Positions 1 through 6,964 are shown, counted from the first letter of the stretch. The stretch: 64,000 bases of DNA from SAR324 cluster bacterium (GCA_015232315.1 JADFZZ010000012.1:1-64000); one strand, 5' to 3'. The notes: generated by a model not told the origin, from the letters alone. Numbers and translations: made by a program.

Positions 1-1
1 A

Positions 2-100
2 TTTCCTGATTTGTTTTCCTGGTTGGTGGATCAGATGGGGGATTTGCCTTTATCTCGAAATTCTCAAAAAAGAATTTTTTCTAATCCATTGAATTTATAA
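2..100 (+). CDS. C-terminal fragment of an unidentified protein (cut by window start)
   Basis: An open frame runs from the window edge to a TAA at 98-100 and gives 32 residues ending in SRNSQKRIFSNPLNL. The end faintly recalls the C-terminus of amidohydrolase or TIM-barrel hydrolase proteins (pattern IF-x-N-P-x-x-L), but this is too short to assign. It lies outside the AT-rich element that begins near 174, so it is probably the chromosomal neighbour of the original tRNA-Leu locus. Only the reading frame and stop are directly visible. Confidence 0.4.
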   Translation, partial: FPDLFSWLVDQMGDLPLSRNSQKRIFSNPLNL

Positions 101-173
101 AGTGTATCGGCTTACGTTGATAGCCGTGCGTAATTAAAAAGATAATGAAATCAATTATATTACTTAAAGTTGG

Positions 174-187
174 TGCCGAGAAAGGGA
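174..187 (+). repeat. att direct repeat, distal copy
   Basis: TGCCGAGAAAGGGA repeats exactly the last 14 bp of the tRNA-Leu gene at 7010-7023. One mismatch later the match resumes for three bases (ATCG here, CTCG in the tRNA). It is the expected remnant of the original tRNA 3' end displaced by integration. Confidence 0.85.
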
Positions 188-202
188 ATCGTTGTTTCCG
201 AG

Positions 203-219
203 TAATTCTTACTGAAAAT
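203..219 (+). repeat. Left copy of 17-bp terminal inverted repeat of the element
   Basis: TAATTCTTACTGAAAAT is the exact reverse complement of 6948-6964. It sits 16 bp inside the distal att repeat. A perfect 17-bp inverted match placed just inside both att sites suggests an integrase arm-type or excision-factor binding site. Confidence 0.8.
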
Positions 220-358
220 ATTAACTAAATCCGAAAAGCAGAGTATGAAAATTGACTGAATTTTACTAAAAAATAGCATATATTCAAAGTTGAATTAACT
301 TCAAATATATTACAAAAATCATTTGTCACTTTCAATTCAAATAAATTGTTTAGAAAAT

Positions 359-389
359 GAATGTAATGAAATAACAAATCATTACATTC
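359..389. promoter_or_regulatory. Perfect inverted repeat and half-sites upstream of the short recombinase
   Basis: GAATGTAATGA (359-369) and its reverse complement TCATTACATTC (379-389) are separated by 9 bp. Two more copies of the half-site follow: GAATGTAAT at 448-456 and CATTACATT at 481-489, the last lying 24 bp before the recombinase start codon. The arrangement looks like a set of operator or recombination-accessory sites. Function is inferred from position only. Confidence 0.5.
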
Positions 390-512
390 GCTAAAATCTA
401 CTGTTAAACCAGTTACTTAAAAAAATATCCGGATTTATCTTGATGTTGAATGTAATATATTATATAGTTTTTTCATAAAACATTACATTGAAATTTAAAT
501 TTTGGGGGTCGT

Positions 513-1082
513 ATGAAAAAACGGGGTTTAACTGAAAATGAAATAAAAAAATTGGAGATCTATATTAGGGGAACCGGATCTCTAAGAGATTTGGTAATTT
601 TCCGATTATCATTAGATACGATGTTACGGGTCGGTGATGTTTTAACTTTAAAAGTTAAAGATGTGTTTTTTAGTGATGAAGTGAAAGAAACCTTTAAGGT
701 GAAGATGATGAAAACGGAAAATTCCGTCACGTGTTCATTATCAGAAAAAACCCGTGAAATTCTGAAAAAACACATTCTGGAAAATCATTTATCAAATGAT
801 GATTTTTTATTTCAAGGACGAAAGAAAACCGGAAAATCTATATCAAAGGTTCAATGGCACAGAATCCTGAAAAGTTTTGTTGATGCGGTTGGAATTGACG
901 AAAATGAAATTGCGACTCACTCTCTGAGAAAATCTCTACCGACAATAATATATAAAAAAACCGGAAATTTAAAAGTTTGTCAAAATCTACTCGGTCATAA
1001 GTCTATTTCAAACACGTCATTGTATATTGGAGTTGATGAAAAAGAGTCATTGGACATCAAAAAATCATTAAATATTATCTAA
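513..1082 (+). CDS. Short tyrosine recombinase (catalytic domain only)
   Basis: This 189-aa protein has the hallmarks of a phage-integrase-family catalytic domain: the first arginine in LRVGDVLTLKVKDV (about residue 40), the H-x-x-R box in THSLRKS, a following LGH box and the nucleophile tyrosine in NTSLYIG near the C-terminus. It lacks the N-terminal core-binding domain of standard 300-400-aa integrases, so it may act with the larger integrase, resolve multimers of the excised circle, or control directionality. It is preceded by a strong purine-rich ribosome site (GGGGG) and by AATGTAAT-type inverted repeats. It lies at the end of the element opposite to the main integrase. Its family is clear; its role in the element is not. 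Confidence 0.85.
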   Translation: MKKRGLTENEIKKLEIYIRGTGSLRDLVIFRLSLDTMLRVGDVLTLKVKDVFFSDEVKETFKVKMMKTENSVTCSLSEKTREILKKHILENHLSNDDFLFQGRKKTGKSISKVQWHRILKSFVDAVGIDENEIATHSLRKSLPTIIYKKTGNLKVCQNLLGHKSISNTSLYIGVDEKESLDIKKSLNII

Positions 1083-1086
1083 AGTG

Positions 1087-1098
1087 GTTATCGGCCCG
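1087..1098 (+). repeat. Left copy of 12-bp GC-rich inverted repeat flanking the next gene
   Basis: GTTATCGGCCCG here is the exact reverse complement of CGGGCCGATAAC at 2110-2121. Two GC-rich perfect 12-mers in an otherwise AT-rich element, one on each side of the gene at 1292-2056, are unlikely to be chance. They could mark a cassette or be shared regulator sites. Confidence 0.6.
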
Positions 1099-1107
1099 AC
1101 AAATGAC

Positions 1108-1130
1108 AATAAATTGTCTGACAATTTATT
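1108..1130. promoter_or_regulatory. Near-perfect dyad after the recombinase gene
   Basis: AATAAATTGTC (1108-1118) and GACAATTTATT (1120-1130) form an 11-bp arm dyad around a single T. A one-base centre is poor for an RNA hairpin loop, so an operator is more likely than a terminator. It lies between the recombinase stop and the promoter of the next gene. Confidence 0.5.
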
Positions 1131-1184
1131 TAAAATAATACATTGAAAAATATCATTATTCAACATTGATTTTTATCAAAATAT

Positions 1185-1213
1185 TATTAATCAAATCAAT
1201 GATTTGGTTAATA
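1185..1213. promoter_or_regulatory. Inverted repeat upstream of the promoter of the 1292 gene
   Basis: TATTAATCAAATC (1185-1197) and GATTTGGTTAATA (1201-1213) are reverse complements with one mismatch and a 3-bp spacer. The repeat ends 12 bp before the -35 box at 1225, a typical operator position. The ribbon-helix-helix proteins of the element are candidate binders (inference). Confidence 0.5.
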
Positions 1214-1224
1214 AAAACAATGAC

Positions 1225-1253
1225 TTGATTATTTTTTCAATTTTTGTTATAAT
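1225..1253 (+). promoter_or_regulatory. Sigma-70-type promoter
   Basis: TTGATT at 1225-1230 and TATAAT at 1248-1253 are separated by 17 bp, matching the consensus layout. It points to the gene starting at 1292, leaving a short leader of about 30 nt. Confidence 0.65.
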
Positions 1254-1291
1254 ACATATAAAGTTAATGAATTTTTTATATGGTGACTATT

Positions 1292-2056
1292 ATGACAAAA
1301 ATAATCAGGGATAATTTTTTCAATATTACAGAATTGAAAGAAAAAGGTTTTACTGACACGTCAATTAAAAAATTTTTAGGAAGTTGTGACGTTGAAAAAC
1401 ATAACCCCTATAATGTAAAATATAAAATAAAACTTTACGGAAAAGAACGAGTTTTATTAGTCGAAAAAAGTGAAAATTATAAAATATGGAAGGAAGATGC
1501 TGAAAAAAGAAAAGAGAAATTAAAACAAACAAAAATCAAAAATTCGTCATTAATCGTTAATGATCAAATGAAAGAACTGAAAGAACTTTATGAGTCCATC
1601 AAGGATGAAATTAAATCGATGAATATCGATAAGAAAGAACTGGATGAATTAAAAGCGATCTCAATCAGTGCATATAATGATTATCAAAGTGATAAATTTT
1701 ATCAAAGTGATAAATATGACCCTAACTTTTGTTCGGAATTTTCCGATGAATCTTTTTTAAAAAGGATAATGGTTAATTTTGTAAGACATCAACAAACTGA
1801 TTATGACACTTTTATGAATGTAATTAACATTAACCGACGAAATCTGACGGAAAGTCACTCGTCTAAATTAGACGAGTGGAAAAGTGTTATATACAAAAAA
1901 ATAAACGAAGGAGTTTATACAAAAATATCAGAAGTTTATCCGGAGTTAAATGATGAAATAGAAAATCAAATGACTCAAAAAGAAATAGATAAAAAAACCG
2001 AAAATTATTTTCCTGTTTTAATAGAATCTAAAACAAATTTAGAAAATTTTTTTTAG
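1292..2056 (+). CDS. Unknown element protein with predicted helical middle
   Basis: About 254 residues, rich in lysine, glutamate and asparagine. The first 60 residues (LKEKGFTDTSIKKFLG, then NPY and KLYGKERV) resemble a small N-terminal domain seen in assorted bacterial and phage proteins, where a 'G-W/F-T-x-x-x-I-x-x-x-L-G-x-P/C-D' stretch precedes a tyrosine-rich strand and 'x-L-Y-x-x-x-R-V'; this is recognition from memory, not a search. Residues about 80-125 look coiled-coil. Start ATG 1292 is preferred over ATG 1280 because GGTGA lies six bases upstream. It has its own consensus promoter and is followed by a strong hairpin, so it is probably monocistronic. Function unknown. Confidence 0.7.
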   Translation: MTKIIRDNFFNITELKEKGFTDTSIKKFLGSCDVEKHNPYNVKYKIKLYGKERVLLVEKSENYKIWKEDAEKRKEKLKQTKIKNSSLIVNDQMKELKELYESIKDEIKSMNIDKKELDELKAISISAYNDYQSDKFYQSDKYDPNFCSEFSDESFLKRIMVNFVRHQQTDYDTFMNVININRRNLTESHSSKLDEWKSVIYKKINEGVYTKISEVYPELNDEIENQMTQKEIDKKTENYFPVLIESKTNLENFF

Positions 2057-2078
2057 AAACGAAATCATCTCTATAAAT

Positions 2079-2107
2079 AACCGTGTATTGATTTTCAATA
2101 CACGGTT
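2079..2107 (+). terminator. 13-bp perfect hairpin after the 1292 gene
   Basis: AACCGTGTATTGA and TCAATACACGGTT pair perfectly around a TTT loop, 23 bp after the stop codon. The stem is strong for this AT-rich element. The following bases (TCCGGG) are not a U-tract, so termination may be Rho-assisted or bidirectional. Confidence 0.6.
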
Positions 2108-2109
2108 TC

Positions 2110-2121
2110 CGGGCCGATAAC
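2110..2121 (-). repeat. Right copy of 12-bp GC-rich inverted repeat
   Basis: CGGGCCGATAAC pairs with 1087-1098. It sits directly between the hairpin at 2079-2107 and the ribosome-binding site of the next gene. Confidence 0.6.
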
Positions 2122-2148
2122 GGAAAATTAAGTTTAAAGGAGATGAAT

Positions 2149-2655
2149 ATGAAAACTTTTAAGGAAATTCTAAAAGAAGAACTGGATGACTACCAACCAA
2201 TGGATTCTGAAGAAACAACTGATGATGATGAACCGGAAAATTCTGAGCTGGATGATTTCAGATTCCGTGAAATCGAATCGGATGAAGAAGATACGTCTAT
2301 CTACCTGATCATTAAAACATCTACCAGAGAGTGTTTTATCTACTCACCTGAAAAAAATTTATTAACACCGACGGGAACAGAACTTTTTAAAGATGTTTTT
2401 TTGGTGGAAGAAAAAATGAACCTTTTTAAACCGGTATCAGAAAACGGTCTGATTCAGATTTTAATAGAAACTCAATTTTTATCAAAATCTCAAAAGAAAA
2501 GGATTTTACTGAACGAACCGAAAAAGGTTAAAAGGAGTTTATACCTGGATAAAATACTCTACGAAAAGTTAGATAAAGTCTCACGTAAAACCGGAAAAAT
2601 GAAGTCAAGGATGATCCAGGAGTCACTAATAGATTATCTAAAGAAAATATCATAA
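2149..2655 (+). CDS. Acidic protein with C-terminal ribbon-helix-helix domain
   Basis: About 168 residues. Residues 10-45 are very acidic (runs such as TTDDDEPENSE), the middle is of unknown fold, and the last 45 residues read KRSLYLDKILYEKLDKVSRK followed by a second helix, which is the strand-helix-helix layout of a ribbon-helix-helix DNA-binding domain (Arc/CopG class). I start it at ATG 2149 because the AAAGGAG at 2136-2142 is six bases away, whereas the in-frame ATG at 2143 abuts it. It could be a transcriptional repressor, a partition or copy-control protein, or an excisionase-like accessory. The long acidic N-terminal part is unusual for a simple repressor. Confidence 0.75.
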   Translation: MKTFKEILKEELDDYQPMDSEETTDDDEPENSELDDFRFREIESDEEDTSIYLIIKTSTRECFIYSPEKNLLTPTGTELFKDVFLVEEKMNLFKPVSENGLIQILIETQFLSKSQKKRILLNEPKKVKRSLYLDKILYEKLDKVSRKTGKMKSRMIQESLIDYLKKIS

Positions 2656-2670
2656 AAAACACATCACCAC

Positions 2671-2688
2671 GGGGTTTTTATTAACCCC
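2671..2688 (+). terminator. Weak hairpin after the acidic RHH gene
   Basis: GGGGTT (2671-2676) can pair with AACCCC (2683-2688) around a TTTATT loop, 15 bp after the stop. No U-tract follows, so the call is tentative. Confidence 0.35.
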
Positions 2689-2810
2689 CCCCATCCATCT
2701 ACCCCCTACAATAAAAATTCATCATTTTCATCAATTTCATCATTTTTTATAATTTTTTATAAATAGTTATGAAACAAAAAATTTTATGAATATTTTAAAT
2801 AAGGGAAAAT

Positions 2811-3041
2811 ATGATTTTAAAGAAAAAAATTCTGTATGAAAATTTGACGGATTCGATGAACGAAGGTGTTAAAAGTGTTTTAGATGAACTCAATGATATA
2901 TTTTACAATCGACTGAATTTTCTAACCGGTTCATTTAAAGAAACCGACAAATATATTTTAGAATCGAGAAATTATTTGATGAAATCAATTAATTCTCTAC
3001 AAGAAGAATATTCTGAAATAATTGATGAAAACAATGAATAA
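2811..3041 (+). CDS. Small unknown helical protein
   Basis: A 76-aa, probably all-helical protein with no family I recognise. AAGGGA lies about 6-8 bases before the ATG. It ends 10 bp before the start of the ribbon-helix-helix gene at 3052, so the two are likely co-transcribed and could form a pair such as a regulator with its partner or antitoxin with toxin (inference). Base composition matches the rest of the element. Confidence 0.6.
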   Translation: MILKKKILYENLTDSMNEGVKSVLDELNDIFYNRLNFLTGSFKETDKYILESRNYLMKSINSLQEEYSEIIDENNE

Positions 3042-3051
3042 TAAGGATAGT

Positions 3052-3219
3052 ATGACAAGTTATAAAAGAAAAAAAGATGGTGAAGAAATTTCAAAAATTT
3101 CATTTACCGTTCATAAAGATGTTTTTATGAAGTTCAAGGAAGTCACAAATGAAAAAAATATTTCGATTCCGAGATTAATGGAAACGTTTATTTTAAACTA
3201 CCTGGAAAGTGTTAACTAA
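3052..3219 (+). CDS. Small ribbon-helix-helix DNA-binding protein
   Basis: A 55-aa protein whose core KISFTVHKDVFMKFKEVTNE plus the following helix PRLMETFILNYLES has the strand-helix-helix pattern of CopG/Arc-type repressors. I place the start at ATG 3052, preceded by AAGGAT at 3042-3047; earlier in-frame ATGs at 3022 and 3034 overlap the preceding gene. Proteins of this size commonly act as plasmid copy-number repressors or antitoxins. Its position a few hundred bases before the polymerase-like gene suggests a role in controlling replication (inference). Confidence 0.7.
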   Translation: MTSYKRKKDGEEISKISFTVHKDVFMKFKEVTNEKNISIPRLMETFILNYLESVN

Positions 3220-3226
3220 CAAAAAA

Positions 3227-3272
3227 CAACCCCTTTTTTATTTTGTTTGGAGACAGAGAAAAAAGGGGGTTG
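3227..3272 (+). terminator. Long stem-loop after the small RHH gene
   Basis: CAACCCCTTTTTT (3227-3239) pairs with AAAAAAGGGGGTTG (3259-3272), leaving one bulged G and a 19-nt loop. It begins 8 bp after the stop codon at 3219. The A/T half of the stem means it can act as a terminator in either direction; it could also be the 5' structure of a small RNA. Confidence 0.55.
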
Positions 3273-3285
3273 AAAGGAAAACAAA

Positions 3286-3444
3286 ATGGAAAAATATGAA
3301 ATTAAAATTTATACATCACTATTTATATTGTTCATTTCTCAGAAAAAAAAAGAACCACCCCCGAACGTTGAGCCACCCCCAGAAGTCAAAGAGTTGAAAT
3401 CATTTAAAAATTTTGATTTGATTCGTTCGATTTTCAGTGATTAG
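3286..3444 (+). CDS. Small membrane-anchored, proline-rich protein (52 aa)
   Basis: An ATG at 3286 preceded by AAAGGA (3273-3278) opens a 52-codon frame ending at TAG 3442-3444. The product has a short hydrophobic segment (IYTSLFILFIS, residues 8-18), then a basic KKK and a proline repeat (EPPPNVEPPPEVKE), then a polar tail. The segment is short for a full transmembrane helix. This frame has a better ribosome site than the competing frame at 3209-3397, which starts inside the upstream gene. Small one-helix proteins are common in plasmids and phages, but I cannot assign a function. Confidence 0.45.
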   Translation: MEKYEIKIYTSLFILFISQKKKEPPPNVEPPPEVKELKSFKNFDLIRSIFSD

Positions 3445-3622
3445 TCATACTCAAAAAACACTATCAAAAGTTTCATAATACACTATATTTCTTTTATTTT
3501 CTTCCTTGATTCTAATTAAATCAATAACTTATCCCTGTTTTCATCATACATTAAGGGGAAGGGAAGGGAAAGGAAGGGAAGGAAAGATAATGTAATATAA
3601 ATAGATAATGAAGAAGTAATGA
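3445..3622. other. AT-rich intergenic stretch before the polymerase gene; possible origin region
   Basis: This non-coding stretch has highly AT-rich DNA followed by a purine G/A tract at 3553-3585 and an AATGTAAT motif at 3588-3595 like the sites upstream of the short recombinase. An A/T-rich stretch beside a structured tract upstream of a replication gene is a common origin layout, but nothing here proves replication starts in this place. Confidence 0.35.
3555..3578 (+). other. G-quadruplex-forming tract
   Basis: Four G-runs (GGGG, GGG, GGG, GGG) separated by AA, AA and AAAGGAA fit the canonical G3+N1-7 quadruplex pattern on the plus strand. The tract continues as GAAGGAAAG and so is also a homopurine run able to form triplex DNA. 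It ends 44 bp before the start codon of the polymerase-like gene. Confidence 0.7.
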
Positions 3623-5077
3623 ATGAAAAAATTAAATTCTAATCACTTCTATATTTATAATGTGAATGGTTCAACTTATAACATTCAATTTCATCTGGAT
3701 ACAGAACCTTTTGTTGAAAAATATATTGATGACATTCTTAAAAAAACAAAATTGAAAATACCACAACAATATCTGGTTAGAACCTTATTCATCCATATAT
3801 TAAATTCCCAATTTAAAAACAGAAATATTGATGATTTTATTCCACTAAATTCAAATTTCTTAAATTCTTGGTTTGGTTCATCCAATAGAAAATTACACAG
3901 TGATTTTACAAAAAAGTTTTTAGAAAAAGATTCTTATTATCAAAAAGGAACTAAAGCATTTGGTTACAAAATCAAAAAAAGGATAATCCACATATTAAAT
4001 GAATTAAGAAACAAGGAACCTAAACCCAAACCAACAAAAACCCCGATATTAAAATCGGAATTTGTTTATGGTGAAAGTGAAAATCAATTTAAAGTTCCAA
4101 AACTGATTCAAAACGTCATAAACAGTTTTTCCAAATGTTACATCAATTTGGAAAGATTGGAAGAATTTGAAACGAACTTGAATGATGATGTTAAGAACTT
4201 GGAATATCTCCAATATTCCATAGGGGAATTCAAACGGCATATTTACCGACAATCATTTAAAAAAGGGTATTACAAACCGGCGTATATTCTTGGTGGAACT
4301 GGTTTAAGCGGAAGAATTTTTGAAAAAGGAACGTTGCCAGCACAGCGGATAAAGAAAATTATAAAAAAAGAAATTTTTTATGGGGATGAATATATCAATA
4401 TTGATATTGTCAGAAGTCAACCAACAATTCTGCTGTATTACTTCATTAAATATGAATTGAAGTCCGAATTCTTCAAACACTATGTAAATAATGATTCAAT
4501 CATAAATTCTTGGGTTTCTGAAGGGATTCCAAAACAAATCATTAAGAGTTTGATTTTTTACAAGTTGTTTTCCCTATACACGGGAAAAATGACACTGAAG
4601 AATCCTGTTGTTACTAAGGCCATATATGATGAAACTCAAGAATTGGATGTTGACATAAATCCACAATCTATCCTGGATGTATTAAACAAAAAGTTTGAAC
4701 CCCTAAATGAAGACATTAAAAGATGGAAATTTCATTTAAAACAGAATGTTACTTTTAACAACAATGTTTTTATCAATAGTTGTGGTTTTCCTGTAAATTT
4801 TGAAAATTATGAACAGAAGAAAAGAACATTGATTTATACAGCCTCATTATTACAGTCCAAAGAAGCAGAAATCATACATAAAATGATTATTGAATTCACG
4901 AAACAGGGCGTAAATGTTAACTCTCACGAGTTTGATGGTTGCGTCTTATATGTGCCTGAGGGGATGAATGATGAATCGCTGAAAAAACTAATCAATAAAA
5001 CATTGGAAAATATTGATTTTGAAGATAAGGATATGTTACTTCCGATGCTAAGAATTGAAAGGAAACCCTTTGTGTGA
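3623..5077 (+). CDS. Family-A-like DNA polymerase of TV-Pol type (putative)
   Basis: This 484-aa protein shows three ordered polymerase-like motifs in its C-terminal half. Motif A is NIDIVRSQPTILLYYF, with the likely metal-binding D261. A motif-B-like helix reads KKRTLIYTASLLQSKEAEII, comparable to the R/K...Q-G-x-A-A-D-I helix of Pol I. Motif C is HEFDGCVLYVP with D438. The 'D-x-x-x-x-Q-P-x-x-L' form of motif A and 'F/H-D-G' form of motif C match the TV-Pol group (described for phages, bacterial mobile elements and virophages) rather than cellular Pol I. No exonuclease, primase or helicase motif is visible in the first 250 residues. It probably replicates the excised element. Its 3' end overlaps the convergent integrase gene by 30 bp. 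Assignment is by motif reading only. Confidence 0.6.
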   Translation: MKKLNSNHFYIYNVNGSTYNIQFHLDTEPFVEKYIDDILKKTKLKIPQQYLVRTLFIHILNSQFKNRNIDDFIPLNSNFLNSWFGSSNRKLHSDFTKKFLEKDSYYQKGTKAFGYKIKKRIIHILNELRNKEPKPKPTKTPILKSEFVYGESENQFKVPKLIQNVINSFSKCYINLERLEEFETNLNDDVKNLEYLQYSIGEFKRHIYRQSFKKGYYKPAYILGGTGLSGRIFEKGTLPAQRIKKIIKKEIFYGDEYINIDIVRSQPTILLYYFIKYELKSEFFKHYVNNDSIINSWVSEGIPKQIIKSLIFYKLFSLYTGKMTLKNPVVTKAIYDETQELDVDINPQSILDVLNKKFEPLNEDIKRWKFHLKQNVTFNNNVFINSCGFPVNFENYEQKKRTLIYTASLLQSKEAEIIHKMIIEFTKQGVNVNSHEFDGCVLYVPEGMNDESLKKLINKTLENIDFEDKDMLLPMLRIERKPFV

Positions 5078-6895
5078 TTGTTTTTCAATTTCTTTCCACA
5101 CTTCTTTTAACCCGTTCCAATCAATTGAAAACTTCAACTTTGGAATCACAACATCATTAATTTTTTTCACAGCAAATTCGGAGGTGTAAACCGTTCTTGA
5201 AATTTTCCCTGATGTCCAACCGCAGTATCTTTCAATAAAAATTTCTTCTACTTCATTTTCATAAAGTTTGGTTGCGACATTTTTTCTAAAGGTATGAAAC
5301 ACTTTTTTTCCATTTTCAGTATTTTTGGAATTTTTGACATCAACTTTTTTTAGGTAATCATTAAACCACTTGGATAATTGTTTTCCGTAGGATTCCGCAA
5401 AATAGTTCAATCCCGGAAACAATCTTTTTTCTCCGTTTCCGTTAGGTGAATATCCTAAAATGTCTAAATATTCTTGAAACCCAATTTCAAAAAGTTGTGG
5501 ATGTATCGGAATATTCCTTTTTGACATTCTGTTTTTTAGTCTCTGTGTGAGTCGTTCATCTGATAGTTTAATATAAAAAATTCCATCTTCTGATTTATTG
5601 ATGTCGTCAAGAAAGATTTGGCAAATTTCGTTTTGCCTTGCGCCACTAAACAACCCAAAAATTGGAATCCAAAATTTGGCACACCTAATTTCAAAACTTT
5701 GAGAATTATTGATTGAGTCCAGATAATTTTGTTTATCAAAAATTTTCTTTAAGTCATCGTTGCTGAAAACAACAGGTAGTGAGTCCTTTGTATTGGTTAA
5801 CTTGCCAACAGTTACACTTACAACTGGAGATTTTTGGATATAATCATTTCGTTCTAACCAATTAAAAAATGTTTTGATATTTAATATCAAATTATTACAA
5901 GTTCTTAGGGTTCTTGGTTTTTCTCCCAATTCCAATATTTCTTGAATTGTTTTTTCTCTAAATTTGGGGTTTTTACTCAGGTTTGGTGGTAATCGTTTTA
6001 GAATATTTGTAAAATCGTTCAGTTTATCTTTGGAATACTCTGAAATGTCATTATCGCCAAGAACCCAGATAAAAAGTTTCAGAAGGGATTCATATTCATT
6101 GATTGTTTGTTGCTTTGTTCCTTTTTCTCTATGATAGTCCAAGTATTGAGGAATCATAGTTGAAAGTAACTTTGGATTTTGGATGGGATTTGTTGGACTG
6201 ATTTCAGTTGTTTGAATGATTTTTGGTGAAGGTAATTCTTGAATTTTTTTAAATTGATGAACTACTTCTGACGTGGGAATAATAGAACTTATATTTGATG
6301 CTTCATATTCCTGTTTTGCTTGTGAAAAAATATCCCATTCTGACTGTTTTTCTCCACTAACTAAAGCAATTTTCAGGTTCAAGATTTCTTCTTTTATCTT
6401 AATCAACCCTTGAAATAAACTATTGTATTCAAAAGTGTTTTGCTTTGGAATTTCAAATGCGGTTAGATTTAGAGTTTCTCTTATCTCCATATCAACTTTT
6501 TTTTTTAATGAGGGGAAATCCTCCTTGTTTTTCAAATCACTAAGATGTTGATTTAGATTTGAAATTCTTTTTTCGTTGGCATTTTCTGTCCAATCAGTAA
6601 TTCCCCAAAAGTAATGCTCGCTATGTCTTTTGCCAGAATGAAGTTTTGTTTTTAAAATCAATTTAATGTCTTCAATCGTTAATTCTTTTCCCATTTCCCC
6701 ATTCCTAATCGCAAAATAAAGACTTTGCGATTCAATATATAAATATTTGGAAAGATGTTTTGCCTGGCGTTTATCAACTGTGTGAAGGGACAACAAAAAT
6801 TGTCTCTTTTTCAGAGTTTCTATCAAATCCAAGGGGATTGTGGAAAGGAAAAAATAAGAATGGGAAGATTCTTTGTAGATATAGAAGTTACGCAT
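5048..6895 (-). CDS. Tyrosine-type site-specific integrase of the element
   Basis: A 615-aa integrase. The N-terminus (FYIYKESSHSYFFLSTIP, then DKRQAKHLSKYL) matches the DUF6538-type start of large integrases; a core-binding SAM-like domain precedes residue ~400; the catalytic domain has R in SGARQNEICQI, a basic K in the beta-hairpin region, H-x-x-R in FHTFRKN, W in CGWTSG and the nucleophile tyrosine in RTVYTSEF. It starts about 115 bp from the tRNA-Leu 3' end, so it is the obvious enzyme for insertion at that site. The ATG at 6895 is the only sensible start. It converges with the polymerase gene. Confidence 0.93.
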   Translation of the reverse strand: MRNFYIYKESSHSYFFLSTIPLDLIETLKKRQFLLSLHTVDKRQAKHLSKYLYIESQSLYFAIRNGEMGKELTIEDIKLILKTKLHSGKRHSEHYFWGITDWTENANEKRISNLNQHLSDLKNKEDFPSLKKKVDMEIRETLNLTAFEIPKQNTFEYNSLFQGLIKIKEEILNLKIALVSGEKQSEWDIFSQAKQEYEASNISSIIPTSEVVHQFKKIQELPSPKIIQTTEISPTNPIQNPKLLSTMIPQYLDYHREKGTKQQTINEYESLLKLFIWVLGDNDISEYSKDKLNDFTNILKRLPPNLSKNPKFREKTIQEILELGEKPRTLRTCNNLILNIKTFFNWLERNDYIQKSPVVSVTVGKLTNTKDSLPVVFSNDDLKKIFDKQNYLDSINNSQSFEIRCAKFWIPIFGLFSGARQNEICQIFLDDINKSEDGIFYIKLSDERLTQRLKNRMSKRNIPIHPQLFEIGFQEYLDILGYSPNGNGEKRLFPGLNYFAESYGKQLSKWFNDYLKKVDVKNSKNTENGKKVFHTFRKNVATKLYENEVEEIFIERYCGWTSGKISRTVYTSEFAVKKINDVVIPKLKFSIDWNGLKEVWKEIEKQSHKGFPFNS

Positions 6896-6947
6896 TTCTT
6901 ACCTGAAAAATTGACTACTAACATTGAGTAGATTTTGAAATAAATCA

Positions 6948-6964
6948 ATTTTCAGTAAGAATTA
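6948..6964 (-). repeat. Right copy of 17-bp terminal inverted repeat of the element
   Basis: ATTTTCAGTAAGAATTA is the exact reverse complement of 203-219. It lies 53 bp upstream of the integrase start and 46 bp inside the tRNA-proximal att repeat, so it could also act as an operator for the integrase promoter. Confidence 0.8.

Noticed and set aside
3227-3272. Retron-like or other reverse-transcribed RNA next to the polymerase
   Set aside because: The polymerase lacks the YxDD box of reverse transcriptases and the stem-loop has no conserved branching-G structure; a terminator is simpler.
3209-3397. 62-aa frame after the small RHH gene
   Set aside because: It starts inside the upstream gene without a ribosome site; the frame at 3286-3444 has a good one and a more protein-like product.
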